The notes below the pieces were generated by a model, which was not told the DNA's origin, made no database searches, and saw only the letters and a list, made by a program, of their open reading frames with translations. A program made the position numbers and the translations under genes. 64,000 nt of DNA. Origin: Megamerina dolium (taxonomy: Eukaryota > Arthropoda > Insecta > Diptera > Megamerinidae). The stretch is taken from positions 29,659,253 to 29,723,252 of the forward strand of contig OY978525.1 in NCBI GenBank assembly GCA_963854835.1, read 5' to 3'. This document shows positions 36,831 to 50,589 of this stretch, in pieces; positions within the stretch are counted from its first letter, which is position 1, and every line of letters begins with the position of its first letter.

Positions 36831-37080
36831 TTTCGAGCACCAATTCTTTCATTTGAATGACGTGTTGTTCATCAGTTGAAGTGATTGGTCGTTCGGGACT
36901 TTGTGTATCTTCAACGGTTTCTCAACCTTCTTTGAACAATTTATACACTGAAGTCCATTTGCAACAATCTCAATAGTTTGGGTGCAGAAATTTCATCTAT
37001 ATACATACTTCAATGTTTAATAATTTGAGACATTGTAAAAATCGAAAAATTCACTAAACACGAGCAAAACTATTTAAGAA
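36831..37080 (-). pseudogene. mariner transposase N-terminal fragment
   Basis: The minus strand reads VYKLFKEG, stop, ETVEDTQSPERPITSTDEQH, matching the KRFKEGRES-EDD-RSGRPSTS segment of mariner helix-turn-helix domains. Only about 250 bp remains. Confidence 0.65.
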
Positions 37081-37135
37081 ATGCAGATAATGTCATGAAA
37101 TGTCACACAGATGACAGAAACATTAGTCCATCATT

Positions 37136-37702
37136 TAACTTAAAATTTCCCAGTATTATTTGCCCAAAGATTAAATTTTCTAGATATTTATAAGTTTGTG
37201 TGAATACCTTTTATTTTTCCCTATAAAATCTTCTTCTCGTATACAATCAGCTAAGGAATTGTCAACATTGTACAAGTATATATTTCATATATATTTCTTA
37301 CAAATAAATAAATATATCTTATGTATACATGATACTTACTCGTATATGCACATAAGTATTGTATATATATGTAGTATATTTTTACATACATATATAATGT
37401 CTGCATATAGATGTAGATATATTACCATATACTCATTTTTAAGTCCACATGTACATATTTCTACATTATCGATGTTGATTTTCTGTTATCCAGATAATAT
37501 TATTATTATGCATACTGACATCTTCATGCATTTCAAATTTTCATTGTATGAGTGAGTATGTAGAAAAATTTAAATTTTCAATGATAAATTTTCATGGTAG
37601 CATTTTGTGTTTCTCTTTTTTTATGATTAGAATTTTGATTAAATATAACCAAAGCGCCTGAATATATACTATATAAAAATATATTATTTTATTGATTTTT
37701 CT

Positions 37703-37739
<37 letters not shown>

Positions 37740-39600
37740 CTGTAGTACATATGAATAATGGATATGTCTGATGTAGTTATTTTTGTACCATTTTTTCATG
37801 CATAAATTACATATAATTTTAACTAGTAAAAGAACAAGTGTGAAGATTTAACACTACCATATGTAATGAATTTCTTGTCCATTCAACAAGTTGTGTAGTC
37901 AGATTAAAATTTGTATGCAGAGTCAAAAAATGCCTAAGAGATATTTAGATGAATTAAATCGGTTTATGCTATAAATTAAAAATAAATAAATTATTTATAA
38001 TTTTAAAATTATTTCAAAAATGATAAATAATATCAAAAATAGTATATAATAAGAATATTTTGGTATGGTTAAAATAATTAAAATAGTGAATATTATTCAA
38101 TATTTTAATTACAAATATAACAAATTAGTATTCTGTATTATTAAAGTGGTTGTTAAAATGGATTTTTTATATAAAACATTTAAATTGAATACAACTTTTG
38201 ATGATATCTCTCTGCATTCGAAATTAATTTTAAACCTATAAAATATTAATGCTTTTACGATATAATCCCCCCATCTTAATAAATCATATTTTACTTTACA
38301 TATGTGTTGTTAGGATCATATTGAAAGGATTTTTTATTTGTTTTTCAAAAGGAAATATTTACCAAATTAGATTTTTACATAAATAAACAAATGAGAAGGA
38401 ATAATAGAGGCAGTAATAATTCAAGGAAAAATAAAAAGGAGTGTGAAGTCCTCTTTTATGATTTCTTTAGAAAGGGAATTTTTATTACCTACAATTTCTC
38501 ATTCTTCTGTATTAATGGCATTTCTTTAAAATGAAAATATGTACTTACAATATTCGTATTCGTCTGCATGTATGCATTCAATATTTGTTTAGCCTAATCT
38601 TAAGCGCATATAATTTATTGCGTGTTAGAGTTTTATTGCCTTTGTCATATACTAAATATGCATATTTTATTTGTGTTAATCAGGCAATTCATCATGAATT
38701 GCCAAATAGCCAATTTATTTGGTTTTTATTATTACAATTCATTCATTTATGAACATGCCATTAGCAAAAATATGGAAATATTCATTTTGCATTGTTATCA
38801 ATTTGAAAGAATTCTTTTGGTATAAAAATGGGTGGTTGTAATTATTTTGGAATTAAATTTTATTCAATTTTAATTGATCATAAAACATTGTATATGCAGA
38901 CAGAGGTATTTTCTATTTATGTAATGATAGCATTAATGCTGGCAGCGTATTATTCCTTTCTATTAAAATATTTGAACAAATTTTATTATGCAGTCCAACA
39001 ATGGGTTATATTATTTGCCCAAAGTCAAGGAAGCTTTAATTAATAATATAGGAATTCGTTTACTCTAAAAATATTATATTCAATTATTTCTACACAAACT
39101 GAAAGGACCATACCTATATATACCTATATAATAATATGCTAATTGCTAACTTAAAGTCACATTAAGTTTACAATTGGCTTAAATATCATATTCATAAAGC
39201 TTTACTTTACTGTTTTCTTTTACTTCTTTTTTTTCATTTTCTCTCTTTTCAAAATTTAAATCATTCAATTCAGTTTCAATGACGTCATATAAGATTAATA
39301 GTGATAGTAATTTAACGCTTGTCAGAAATTCTTGCATTTTGTCTTGTTTTGTGTCCATAACAGAATTTCACATCTTGTCTACATGTATTGAATTGTTTAT
39401 TTGTCTATGTAACATATATTCTATTTCACAAAATTTATACTAAAACTGATTATTTATTGTAGTTTATACTACAGTTGTATGGTGTATACAACAACAACAA
39501 TATTTAGTTTCATATTCTGTGTGTTTACAGACAAGTCCTTCAAGTCTGATATGCTCTTATTTCAAATAATACGAATATTCAGTTCGTTAAGTATGAGCAA
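37136..39600. other. AT-rich non-coding stretch
   Basis: About 2.5 kb, very AT-rich. It includes an (AT)n run at 37706-37738. Open frames here are low-complexity and unlike proteins. Confidence 0.5.
37706..37738. repeat. (AT)n microsatellite
   Basis: 33 bp of alternating AT. Confidence 0.9.
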
Positions 39601-41200
39601 TAGATTTGTCCAAAAAAGGCGTAAAAATTTTTGCGTAGAGAATAATTTTTAAAAAAAAAAAACAAAAAAGTCGATAGTCTGAGTGCTGTTAAAAAGTAAA
39701 ATGAATAAATTTAGTTATTTTTTGTATTTTACACTTCCAGTTAGTTGGATTTAAATTATTCGAAAATTCGATAATGTACTTCGTTTTCATACAAAATTTG
39801 TGTTTTTTGAAGTAAAATCGATGAATTTAAATAGAAGATAGTATTGTGGGTGCCATGGCTCAGTGGTTAGTGTGTTGGCCTTCTGATCTGTAGGTCGTGG
39901 TTCAATCCCCGGCTCATGCATAACAAATTTAATATCGAAAAGATTTTTCTTTCGAACGGTACCCACCTGTCGGCAAGCAATTGGCAATTCTTCCGACAGT
40001 AACAACTTCCCATGAAAAAGCTTATAAAAGAACTCTGTGACAAAGCTCAGAAAAAGTGATGTCGCAAGGGTTTTGCCGATCGGAACCGGCTAAAATAAGT
40101 AGGTTGCTTCTAATACTGTCCAAAATTTAACACGCACAACAGTAAGTGAAGAGAAGCTCGGCTAATGAGCCCTTCGGGGCTTTAAGTGCCATATTGTTTT
40201 TCAATGTGTCATTATCATGTTTCGAGAATCTTGTGTTTTACTAAAATTAGAACACTCCATCAAATTTAAAGCCATTATTCTTATAAATAAAAACAGATTT
40301 CATACAAAATTTGCATTTTTTAAAACTAAAATTATTGAATATATATAAAAGTTTGTATTATTTTTCAATATATCGTTCTCAATTTTCGAAAGATTAGGTT
40401 TTTCCTACTGGACTAAAGTTGAAGCCATTCTTTTTATAAATAAACACAGGTTTCATATAAAATTTGCATTTGTAGCAGTTTTATTTTTTAACTCATCATT
40501 CTTAAATTTGGGGGATCTTAATTTTTCACCATTTCACACATAATTGGAAAATCATTTTCATAAAAAATAAACATAGCTTCCATAGAAAATTTGCATTCTT
40601 TAAATAAAAATTTAAAAAATAAATCACAATATTCCATGATTATTGATTGTTGAGAATTTATTTTGCATCTTAATAGTGATCAATAATAATTTTAAAGTAA
40701 TTTCTGTATAAAAATGTTTTATATTTTCAAATGAAAAATCAGCATATTTATATGGTAGTCACATTTCGCAACTTGTATTTTACAATGCAACATTCTTATA
40801 TATTGTAAATCTTAATTTTTGGCCATATAAAATATGAAGCCATTAAAAAAGTCGTATGAGTAATATTAATTAAAAATTAATTAATCTAAAACACGTAAAC
40901 GAATTGATTTAGAAAAACGATCAACGAGTATCCTTTTTATTAGGCGCACTTTCAGAATATATATGTTTTACTCATGTGTGCAAACAAGTGTCGAGTGGTG
41001 TTTTGTTTCATTGCATCGTTCGTAAATTGGAAAAATATTTTATTTTGATCAAACTAGTACCTAACATTAAATTTGAGATCATTCCTTTTATAAACAAACA
41101 TAGTTTGCATATAAAGATTTTTATAATTTTTAAACAAATAATACTTTGGCTTATACATTTTTCTTCCATTGTCCAAAAAAAGGTATCTTAATAGGCAATT
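39601..41200. repeat. Satellite-like family C, degenerate units
   Basis: The recurring phrase AAGCCATTCTTTTTATAAAT, then AAACACAGGTTTCATACAAA, then ATTTGCATTTTTTA occurs near 40270, 40431, 40549 and 41074, with a further piece at 39780-39830. Spacing is 118-160 bp where adjacent. A SINE copy (39848-40196) lies inside. Confidence 0.6.
39848..40196 (+). mobile_element. tRNA-derived SINE, copy 2
   Basis: Full-length copy: head GGGTGCCATGGCTCAGTGG (box A TGGCTCAGTGG) and GTCGTGGTTCAATCCCCGG (box B GGTTCAATCC), body GGTACCCACCTGTCGGCAAG, GAACCGGCTAAAATAAGTAG, ACGCACAACAGTAAGTGAAG, and the 3' end GGGGCTTTAAGTGCCATATT. Boxes A and B would recruit RNA polymerase III. It does not code. Confidence 0.9.
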
Positions 41201-43220
41201 TGCTAAAAATGTTGACAAGTGGTTACATTCAAAATTAAAACAACTTAAATTTACTATCGATTGGTTTGACATATATTATTTCTCCATACAATTTCTATCA
41301 AAAACCCCATACAAAAATAAAGTTGGAATTTCATTGTTGTTATAATTACTTGCCATTAGGACTTGAGTTTCTCAAAACCTTTATATCTTTTTTGGCAAAG
41401 ATATTATACCTTTTTACAGCACATAATAAAACAACAGATAATATTTGAACATATTGAATACGAGTACATATACCAGTACGTTAGAGTAGATATTTGAATG
41501 TGTGCACCTTTTGTTGTGACATTTAATCTATTCCTTCTTGTTTAGTTCGATTTTATTTATTCAACATTCTCAACGGTTGATTGCTTTGACTGGCATTGAG
41601 ATATGTATTGTACTTTCGTTTGAGTATAAATTTGTAGACAGCTTATTTTACGAATTAGATGAGAGTGTACAATTACCCATATTATGTTTCATATACTGTG
41701 AAAAGTCAACTAAATGAAACTCAATATTTTTACCATACAAGTGTATGTTTTTCATTTGGTGCGTATTATTTGAATTTTGAATTACTTTACTCTTGATTTA
41801 CTCTTGAACTAAGACAGTCTCGTCAGTATTATATAGTATTAGGCATAATGGAGTGTCAAAAATATACTGTAAGATATTTTAATAAAAATTCACTTGATTA
41901 CCAAGCCTCACCACACACACACATTGCAAATGGAAATTACCTACCCTCAGTTGTTTGGTTATCTACATTTTTATCACCATTTCTGTTTATTAAATGCTAC
42001 TAGTGCAATTTTCACCTCATGTTACCATCATATAATTTAGGAAATCAAGTCACGAAAATAGTTGTCTACAAAATTGTTAGTACATATTAAAGCCAACGCC
42101 ATCAACGTGTGTTATATGAAATTAAATTACTAGTCACAAGATTGCCCATTGGAAATGGAAATTTTTAAAATACTCGATCCACATGTATGAAAGCAGGGAC
42201 GTTATTTGCACTAAAAAAACCATGAAGGCCTATGACTTGTATTGAGAATATTTTGTGAGGCATTTTTTTTTTCTACAAATACTGTGAAGTACTTACAAGT
42301 TTTTCGTAAAACACTGTGTCAGTAATCATTATTACATGCAACTGATTTCCATTGGGATATTTGCCAGATATCGCTCATGTGTGGTAAATACAAAACGTGT
42401 GTCAATAAGGCACTATATTTATTACGATGACTTTTAGCTTAAGGTGGGAGCTACTACAAAGCAGCTCATTTTGCATCATTGCCTCAGTTGGGTGGAAGGT
42501 AAAGAAACTTAAAATATGTAATGATCAAAACATAACATCGTATGTTTTTCATGAAAAAGGTACATACATATATTTTAATGTATCTACATCTATATGTATG
42601 GTTTTTCTATGTCATTATTATAGTGTTATATACTTAATTAAGTTAATATAAACAAAACCTACCCCAATACATTTTGGGTATAAACTACCCAATATTAATG
42701 CCATTCATCCCCTTCCATAGGGTAGTACACGAAGTATATACAGACGTGTGTATTTAGAATATCAAAGAATAAGTTATAATTAACTTAAAAAAGTGTTATA
42801 CAGCGTTTAACTATATAAACAAAAAGTGCTGCCAAACCAAATATATACTACATGCCTATATATATGTTTGTGCCTGCAGCAAGGGGTGTATTTCCTTTTT
42901 GTAATGTAAGATTATAATTGCTATAATGTTGGCAGCCTTAGTTAACTACAATTTTTTGTGATGTGTTAAAAAACATACACAGCAAGCTATATATTTTTGT
43001 CGTTACTATTGTCGTGAACATTTCGTGGGAGTATAGTAAATCCAGATAGCATATGGGCTGCATGTCAAATGATGGTGGATGCATAGCACAAGTAATGAAT
43101 GGGATATGGTGTACTATATATATTGGGTGGTTGAAAAAGAGTTTTAATTTTTATGGCAAGTTTATGTTATTGAAGTATAGTAGTAGTATTTAATTTATAT
43201 AGTACTTATTAACAAATGAC
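41201..43220. other. AT-rich non-coding stretch
   Basis: About 2 kb. It has a (CA)n run of seven units near 41921 and a TATTGGGTGGTTGAAAAAGA block at about 43127 that resembles a mariner end but has no partner. No gene was recognised. Confidence 0.45.
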
Positions 43221-43223
43221 AAA

Positions 43224-43768
43224 AGCGGAAGAGTGTGTATTCAGGATCGCCTTCTAGCAGCGACCAAAACATACTATACCCACTTAAATCTGCTTAGGTC
43301 AAGACTAATCTCCAAAACCTGCAAACTGACCGTAAATATGGAGTGTGACGGGTGCAGAAGAAGAGACCCGGCAAACGTGCGAGAGGAAGATTCTGAGGAA
43401 AATATTTGGCCCAAAAAGCATAGCAGATGGGGAATATGCAATCAGAAATAATGCAGAGCTACTACAAATCATGCAAGGGGAAGACATAGTCAAATTTGTA
43501 AAATCACAGCGTCTTGAAGGATCGGGCACGTCTTAAGAATGAACAACACGAGAGCGCAGATCCTAATTATGCAATATAAGTCACTAGCAAATAGAAACAG
43601 AGGTCTACCACGGAAACGACTAGTTGACGGAATAAAAAAGGATGCTATAGCAATTGGTGCGAGAAAGTGTAGAACCCTAACGAAAAGCAAGGAAGAATGG
43701 AGGACTTTAGTAGAGAAAGCCTAAACCCACCCTGGATTATAGAGCTGAACGATGATGATGATGATGAT
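43224..43768 (+). mobile_element. Second LINE family, 3' end with (GAT)n tail
   Basis: Coding debris of a non-LTR retrotransposon C-terminus: DRLLAATKTYYTHLNLLRSR, then ETCERKILRKIFGPKSIADG, QGEDIVKFVKSQRL, and NRGLPRKRLVDGIKKDA to a TAA at 43722. It ends GAACGATGATGATGATGATG. Wording and tail differ from the RTE family at 13022, so this is a separate lineage; clade not assigned. The part before CERKIL has an internal deletion. Confidence 0.8.
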
Positions 43769-46700
43769 TTAATTTGTTTAAAAGGAGAGCCGCAGAATAT
43801 ATCGATTTAATATCTCTAAACCACAAACAGTAAGTAAAAGTAAAAGAAGCATCGAGCGCAATCATCACCCCTTCAATGTTGGCAAAGTTCTTACTACCGA
43901 TAATATTTTTTCTATGCCCAACTGGCTAAATCTGAGAAATAAGTTGCGCGAGAAAGTAATTCAAACTTTAATTCAGTGATTATGATCACTGTGACAACCA
44001 AAGTACGAAAGCTTAGTACATTGTTTTGATTAAACAACCATTTTTTCTCTCAAAACCTTCGATCGGTTTTTCATGATTTCATCAATAAAATTCTACGGAA
44101 AATTTTTTGAATACTCAGCAAAGATTATTTGTAATTTTTTGAAGCAAATTAGTGAAGATTATTTTATGTGAACTCCAGAAAATTGGAATTCTGCATTTCC
44201 TGGGCATTATTTTGAGTACTTTTTCAACTCAGGTATAAAGTGATGAACATGATGAAATGTTTCATTTATGCTTTTGAATCGACTTAAATACTTGAATTTG
44301 ATGGATTTCAATAGAATTAAAAATATATTAATATGTTATGCATAGGCGGAATCAAAGTATCACGTGTGTGACAAGCTTTGTAACTTCTGGAAATATCCTC
44401 GTATGCTTAAGCCAAATGAAGTGATACGACTGGAGTGGAACGTCGGTTCGTAAAGTTCAATTACTTAGCAATAATTGAGCACCATTATAGTTCTAACGCA
44501 TGATATGTCTAAAAAAGTAACATTGAATTGAATTGAACAATTGAAATAGAGAAGGAATCTTGAGGCAGAAAAATCAATAGGCATCGGTAATACATTTCAA
44601 CGCATAATTTTCAGCAGCTGTTAAACTAATTTTGTATGGAAGATAGAGGACAATAATGTTCAGAAAAATTGTTGGAATTCAAAAATTAATGTAGGTCGTT
44701 CATATGATTTTCCCCTCTAGAGGCACTCTAAGAGCATTGGGAGCAAAATTTATGAAAACATTAATTTTATACAGCAGTGCCTTTAAGGGACAAATATAGA
44801 AGGTGCGTATATTATCTATAATAATATTGAGGAGGAAAACTGAGTGAGGTTAATCACACATTGGATCACTCTGGATATATTAATGAATATAATTTTATAA
44901 TTTTTTTGAGGTGAAGACTGAAATGCAACCTTTCCGAATTAAATGAGCTCAAGATCTTTTATTTTTTGGGGTAGCTTTTGTGTACTTTATTCTCATAAAA
45001 ATACCATAAAGTGAATCTGTCGTATCTTGAGATCTAATGATTTCTCTCTCTCTCTCGCTCTCTCACTCTCAATAAAGTGATAGTTTGCTGCAATTTTCAA
45101 AAGGTTGTCATCATTAGATCGACGAGTTTAAATAAATAGTGCCCATTGTATTAATTAAATTTAAGTGAAGCATATTTTGAGACACCCATTATATATGTAG
45201 GTACATTGATTATACCTATACAATGTCACTGTCACTGTTATGTATGATGACAATGACAATCAGAATTATTTAGTTGCCGTAAGCGAATTTTCTCGTTTCG
45301 TAAAATGTCGTTATTGTTGTTGTTGTTATTGTGATTCTTTTACTAACTATTTTTAGCAAAATGTTGTATTTTCCGCTTTTTGTCGTTTTTCTCTTTTTTT
45401 TTGCACGGTTTAGTTAAACGTTTTTATTGTTATTCAGCAATTTTTATATGTCTTACATAAAAGGTTGACATTAATTTCAAGTATTGTTTTTATTTTTGTT
45501 TTCGTTTTCCTAATTTATTTATTTATATAATATTTTGCTTTTATTTTCATTTCCGTGAGGCTAAAAATTTAATTATTTAATTGAAGCACGCTACTCTGAA
45601 ATATTCTTCAAATAACGGCTTAATGTAAAAAGTGACCGAAGTGAAGTGAAGATAGCAAATGGTTCTTTCAATCAAAATACTACGCAGAGACTTCTGTGAG
45701 AAGCTTTGTAAAAAATTATCGAAAAAGCAATATTGCAATAGTTTCGACCTTCGGAATAACTTAATATAAACAGGTACCTTCTTGTAATGTCTAAGTAATA
45801 AGACCTGAAAAGATTATCTTATAGTTAATAATATCTTTGATTTTGTAAAAAATTGCACAAAACTATATAACCATTTACTCACGAAAATTAAATTATATAA
45901 ATCGATTTACAACTTGGCACATTAAAAGATGAAAATATAAATTACGAAAAAAAAAATAAATTGAACTTTTAATTGTACTCATAAGCCACATACGAAATGA
46001 GAATAGATTAAAAGAGAGAACAAAATTTTTCAAAGTTTTAAGAGATTTATGGATTTGAAAAAGAAAGAAAAAATATCATCGTTTATAGTTTTAGGCATTT
46101 AATACATACTTTTCGCACGTGATTTAGCAATTGGTCATGTTCGGTTAAAAGTTGGAAAAGTTTATATGTAAGTAAATTTCATTCAAATCTCTATTCTTAT
46201 ATTATCTGTAAAAAGTGGTAAACTATTGTAAGAATATTAAATTTAAACATTTGAATATAAAGTAAATATAATATATATATTTTTCTACATCTCGTCAAGG
46301 ATGATGATTTATTCATTTGTGTTAGATGTTTGTAACTACTCGAGTAAACCGCTGAAGATATAAGAAAGCATATATATTCTTGATTAGTGGCCCCTCCTCA
46401 GTAGATTATAGATGCTCGATCTGAGGTTCGCACGTTAGAAACTACCTATGGTCCAGCAGTATCAATGACATTGGAAAGGATCCTAATCGGTTGATAGCCA
46501 CGCCACGCATTCAAAGAGGCTAAACATTGAACTGGCACAACCTATTTGTTACTCCATCCGCAAATAACATATTTGCTGTCTGTTAATAATTTTTGACTAT
46601 ACGTGTCTATTATTTCATATAGCTACGCCACAACGTCACTTTTCCGATCAGCTCAATGATATTATTAATTTTTTTTCTCTGTTAAGTGAATATCAATTTT

Positions 46701-46830
46701 AATGGTTGAATATTAATTGAATAACGATCCTACTGTACCCACTAATAGAATGCTAATATTTTTATCCGCTGAATTATATGTATAGCTATATTTTTTCATA
46801 AGAGTATCATAATTACAATGTTGATGTTCC
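43769..46830. other. AT-rich non-coding stretch
   Basis: About 3 kb. Faint family A-like words occur near 44640-44950 (CCTCTAGAGGCACTCTAAGA). A (TC)n tract is at 45041-45070 and a short (TTG)n run near 45313. No gene was recognised. Confidence 0.45.
45041..45070. repeat. (TC)n microsatellite
   Basis: TCTCTCTCTCTCTCGCTC followed by more TC units with two interruptions. Confidence 0.85.
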
Positions 46831-48018
46831 ACGACTCGGCTATAAGGAGATCAAAACAGTCATAATGAGGATAAAGAACAAAAAAGCTGTGATACTAATG
46901 GCCCAATTCTTTAAACTATAAGCTTTGTGTACATGCACTTCATAAACAGGTCTATGAAAGCAGGACGGATTATTGGAGTCTCAATGCTTTCTGCCCCTTA
47001 TATAAGCTAGAGGACTGCATAAATTGTGCAAACTGCCTTGGAACAATTCTTCTTAGCATCGTATACAAGGCCATATCATGCTTACTATGTAAAATTTAAG
47101 GCTATGCAGGCTCAACAACCCAATTATAACTTATTAATGTCATTTCAGAATTGATGTAGATGTAGTGTACACCATATCCTATGCTATGCTTAAGAGCCTG
47201 ATTGGATCTTCTTGGCGTGGGTCGAAACCGGTAAATTCACTATAGACTAGATTTTTACACTACGCCAAATTCTATGCTACGCTCAAGACCTTGGCGTGAT
47301 TTCATAACTGGTAAATCCACTTTAGATGAGATATATTCACATGACTCCAAATCTTGGAAATGACCTGAGTAAAAGAGATCCACAAACAAAACCTATTTGT
47401 CGAATATATAGTTACTGTCACTGATATTTTAATTCGATATTCTTGCAAAACCCATTACAGAATAATACTGCTTAACATTCTTCGTGCAGTGAAAATTCGG
47501 AAAGACCCCTTCCCGGATTTAAAACTGAACGGGCAGATTTTTTATCATGTCACTCCTTCAACTTGATTTTGTAGTAAGTAATATAGGCAATAATAATACG
47601 CGAGCAGTCAGTGCAGCATTCTCGGAGTTGGAAATAAAGTCGCATCGAACGGGTCTTACTGCGAACGAGGGCAAATCATAGTGCTTACCGTCAACAAAGA
47701 AAGAGTCTCGGGAAAGAGTCACTGTCAACAAATGAAAGAGTCCCTGAATTTTGTCCTTTTTTCAAACCCCATTAACATCAGCAATAACGCTAGCCTGGAG
47801 TTCATGCTAAGGATCAGATTTGTCAACAGATTCTACTTTGAGCAAAGTAAACAATTCAACTCTCTCGAAAAATTAAAACTACAATCTTCTAGTTTCTTAT
47901 TATGACTGTCTCTATATGTAACGCAGACTTTTCATCGTGGATGAGAGCTCGCTTATAATTTCCGACAGAAAGGTTCTATGCAGGATCTTTAGATTCATTT
48001 GCACTGGTAGCGAGTACC
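46831..48018 (+). mobile_element. RTE LINE copy 4, strongly decayed
   Basis: Starts at the equivalent of 14489 in the reference copy (AGGATAAAGAACAAAAAAGC) and ends near the equivalent of 15690 (GCACTGGTAGCGAGTACCAC). In between are CTTAGCATCGTATACAAGGC, GCCTGATTGGATCTT (with a partial duplication of this segment at about 47190 and 47285), ACTGCGAACGAGGGCAAATC and AGCAATAACGCTAGCCTGGA. Many stops; much more diverged than copies 1-3, so older. Confidence 0.85.
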
Positions 48019-48029
48019 ACGTTTATTTT

Positions 48030-48655
48030 AATAATATTATGAATTTATATATTATTGGAAGTATTGTCCATCGTTAGCTACTAATTTTTTCTCTCTTTAT
48101 TGCAATTTTCGGATACTATCTTGAAAAAATGATGCGTTTTTTTATTTAATCCACGAATCGTCCCAATTTTTGACCTTTTCGAGAGAACGAAAGTGCTGCT
48201 CAGCTAAGCCATGTGCCATGTGTGAACAAGTAATAGTCGGCAGGAACATTGTCTGGACTTTATGGCGAGTGTGATAGAACTTTCCATTTCAACGTTTTGA
48301 AATGGCTTTTTGAGTGACTTCCAATGATTCTGTAAGTTCTTCTTGCGTATGACATGAACCTTCACTCAGTAAATCCTTCAATTCTTAATCTACAAACTTT
48401 TTTGGCTGACCAGATCGAGGTTTGTCATCAACCCTAAAATCACTACCTTTGAAGCATCAAAACGATTCTCTGCATGATTTATGTGTTGGATTAGATTCAC
48501 CATAAACTTACACAAGCAATCGATGCGCTTCCCGCAAATGCTTCGTATTTCGATGCAATATAAAATAATGATGTTGTTTAAAACTCAATATAATTGACAA
48601 ATGTCTGTTTATGTCTTTTGAAAACGGACCGAATTAATTTGTACACCCAATATAT
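48030..48655 (-). mobile_element. mariner relic
   Basis: The minus strand begins TTGGGTGTACAAATTAATTC (a mariner-type end beside TA) and continues into decayed coding that includes KPFQNVEMESSITLA and WHMA, LSSTFVLSKRSKIG-like text. Several stops. The far end is lost at the junction with RTE copy 4. Confidence 0.65.
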
Positions 48656-48840
48656 ATCTCACAACTAGGGGATGGGTTTAGGGTTGAGACCTACTCCATT
48701 TTGTATTTTCTTCTTCTTCTTTATATCGAATTTATAATTTCAACCGATAAAAGCTACTCATGAAAAGTACTTATGTTTAGAGTTTTAGTGCTCCTATTAA
48801 TACAGCAGTAGACATGAGAATTGTACCATAGGTGTAAATA

Positions 48841-49395
48841 TTAGGTGTAGTGAAAGGAAATCCATTATTTTTGCATTAAATTGAAGGTTTTATTCTTTTA
48901 AATGGTCCCAAATGGTTTTTTGTGCAATGTTTAGCTCCAGGGCAATAGAAACAGTGCTTACATGACGGTCAGCCTCGACGATTTCCATTATTTTATCGAT
49001 ATTTTCGACAATTGGCCTTTCAGAGCGTGGTACATCTTTGACATCAAAATTACCGGAACGGAATCGATGAAACCAAAATTGCACATGATTGGCTGTTACA
49101 GTATCAGGACCATAAATACTATTCACATTTTCAGCCGTCTGGGTTGCGTTTTCGCCTTTATTGAAGAAAAACTGTGAAATATAGCGTATTTTCTCTTTAC
49201 TGGTGTCCATCTTTGACGCGTGCTGAAACAATATGGAGTCCAGCAAACACAAAACTTTCTGAAAAGATTATTTATTACGAAATCCTATCTTTCTAACGCC
49301 ATTCAACGTAACCCGATCGCACTTATACAACGCGAGATACAGATTACTAAAGCCATCTATTGGAAAAGTAGTGGATTTCCTTTTACTACACCTAA
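48841..49395 (-). mobile_element. Deleted mariner (MITE-like) with matched TIRs
   Basis: 555 bp bounded by TTAGGTGTAGTGAAAGGAAA and the inverted TTAGGTGTAGTAAAAGGAAA (one mismatch in 20), each beside TA (48839-48840 and 49396-49397). It carries only the transposase N-terminus (49252-48890, or from the inner ATG at 49210): KEKIRYISQFFFNKGENATQ, WFHRFRSGNFDVKDVPRSER and VEADRHVSTVSIALELNIAQ form the paired helix-turn-helix. Directly after that, the sequence jumps to the right-hand terminal repeat, so the whole DDD catalytic domain is deleted. Such a copy could move only with transposase from elsewhere, and its DNA-binding fragment might act as a repressor. Confidence 0.88.
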
Positions 49396-49397
49396 TA

Positions 49398-50589
49398 TCT
49401 ACATATGAATGAACATATAGATTATGGATGTAAGTGCATGTATGAATATGGTTATTTGCAACAATAACTTGTTATTTGATATTGTGTAGTTTTACAATAT
49501 TCCAATATTATTAGTCACTGGTGGAGAAGTTGATGGTATTAGTATTCGATTCGTAAAAAAACGATTATCTCTTGTGGTTAAATTCTATTTCCGCAAATCG
49601 AACGGCTACCATAGAAAATCAATACTAGGTACAATATTATATTATTTTGCTACGTTTCAATGTTACGTTATCATAAATTAGATTGGACAAAAAAATAAAA
49701 GAAAGGAGAGATAAAACTTTTCATACGAACATTAATACAGCGGTTATGGTTTATCTGCTGCCATTTCCTTCAAAGGTATAAAAATTCCTTGTTTCTTTTT
49801 GTCAAATAAATAATATTACGATTTTGGATATTCCTATTGTAATTTTAGTCTTATTGAGATGACAGAAAAGAATAATATACTCTGTCGGAAAGCAACGTTG
49901 CTAGAACAAATTTTTTGGCGTTTTTGATTTTATTTTGTTTTGTTTTGTTTTGTACAATGTTTGTACTTATATTCAATACTAATGAAAATTTAATTCTTAC
50001 AGTCAGCATATCGAAAGTGAAATGAAGGAAAAAAAATTGCGCAATTCAGCAAAAACCAAAAACCAAAACGAAGAAGCAGAAATAAAATTGTGAAAGGAAA
50101 TTAAAAGTTAACCTAGTCATGCAATCACATTACACGTAATCGTATTTGTTACTAGCAAATTAAGTCACGTGGATATTTTGTGAACGATATAAATATGTAT
50201 GTATGTTACCTACGATAAAAATATAAACGTGGTATGAATGGGTGTCACGTTGAAATTAGAATGTATAGAAATTACAAGCACTTTTTTCATACCTACTTGT
50301 ACACATAGTACCTATTTATATGAAATGTACAATTAAATTATTTACAAGTATTAAAAAAAAACTTTTAATTAGATACTCGTATCATTTACCTGAGGCGTTA
50401 GGTCCGAAAATGTTTGGTTTTTGAGAAATAAAAGTGGATATTTTAAATGCTGTCAAATCCGGTAGCACTGAATCATTCAATCGAAGGCTAAGGCACACTC
50501 TTCTCTTCATTGTCCCCAACCATCTTCACGGGACCACTTTTTCCCTATGTCGAAATCATCAGAAAGCACATAATATTATAATTAATAAA
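49398..50589. other. AT-rich non-coding stretch
   Basis: About 1.2 kb without recognised features except TTTTG repeats near 49935. Confidence 0.45.

Noticed and set aside
39848..39925. Functional tRNA gene
   Set aside because: Has A and B boxes, but the acceptor arms do not pair, the anticodon arm is poor, and the same head recurs in five copies fused to a SINE body.
43127..43200. Mariner-like end TATTGGGTGGTTGAAAAAGA
   Set aside because: No partner repeat or transposase found nearby.
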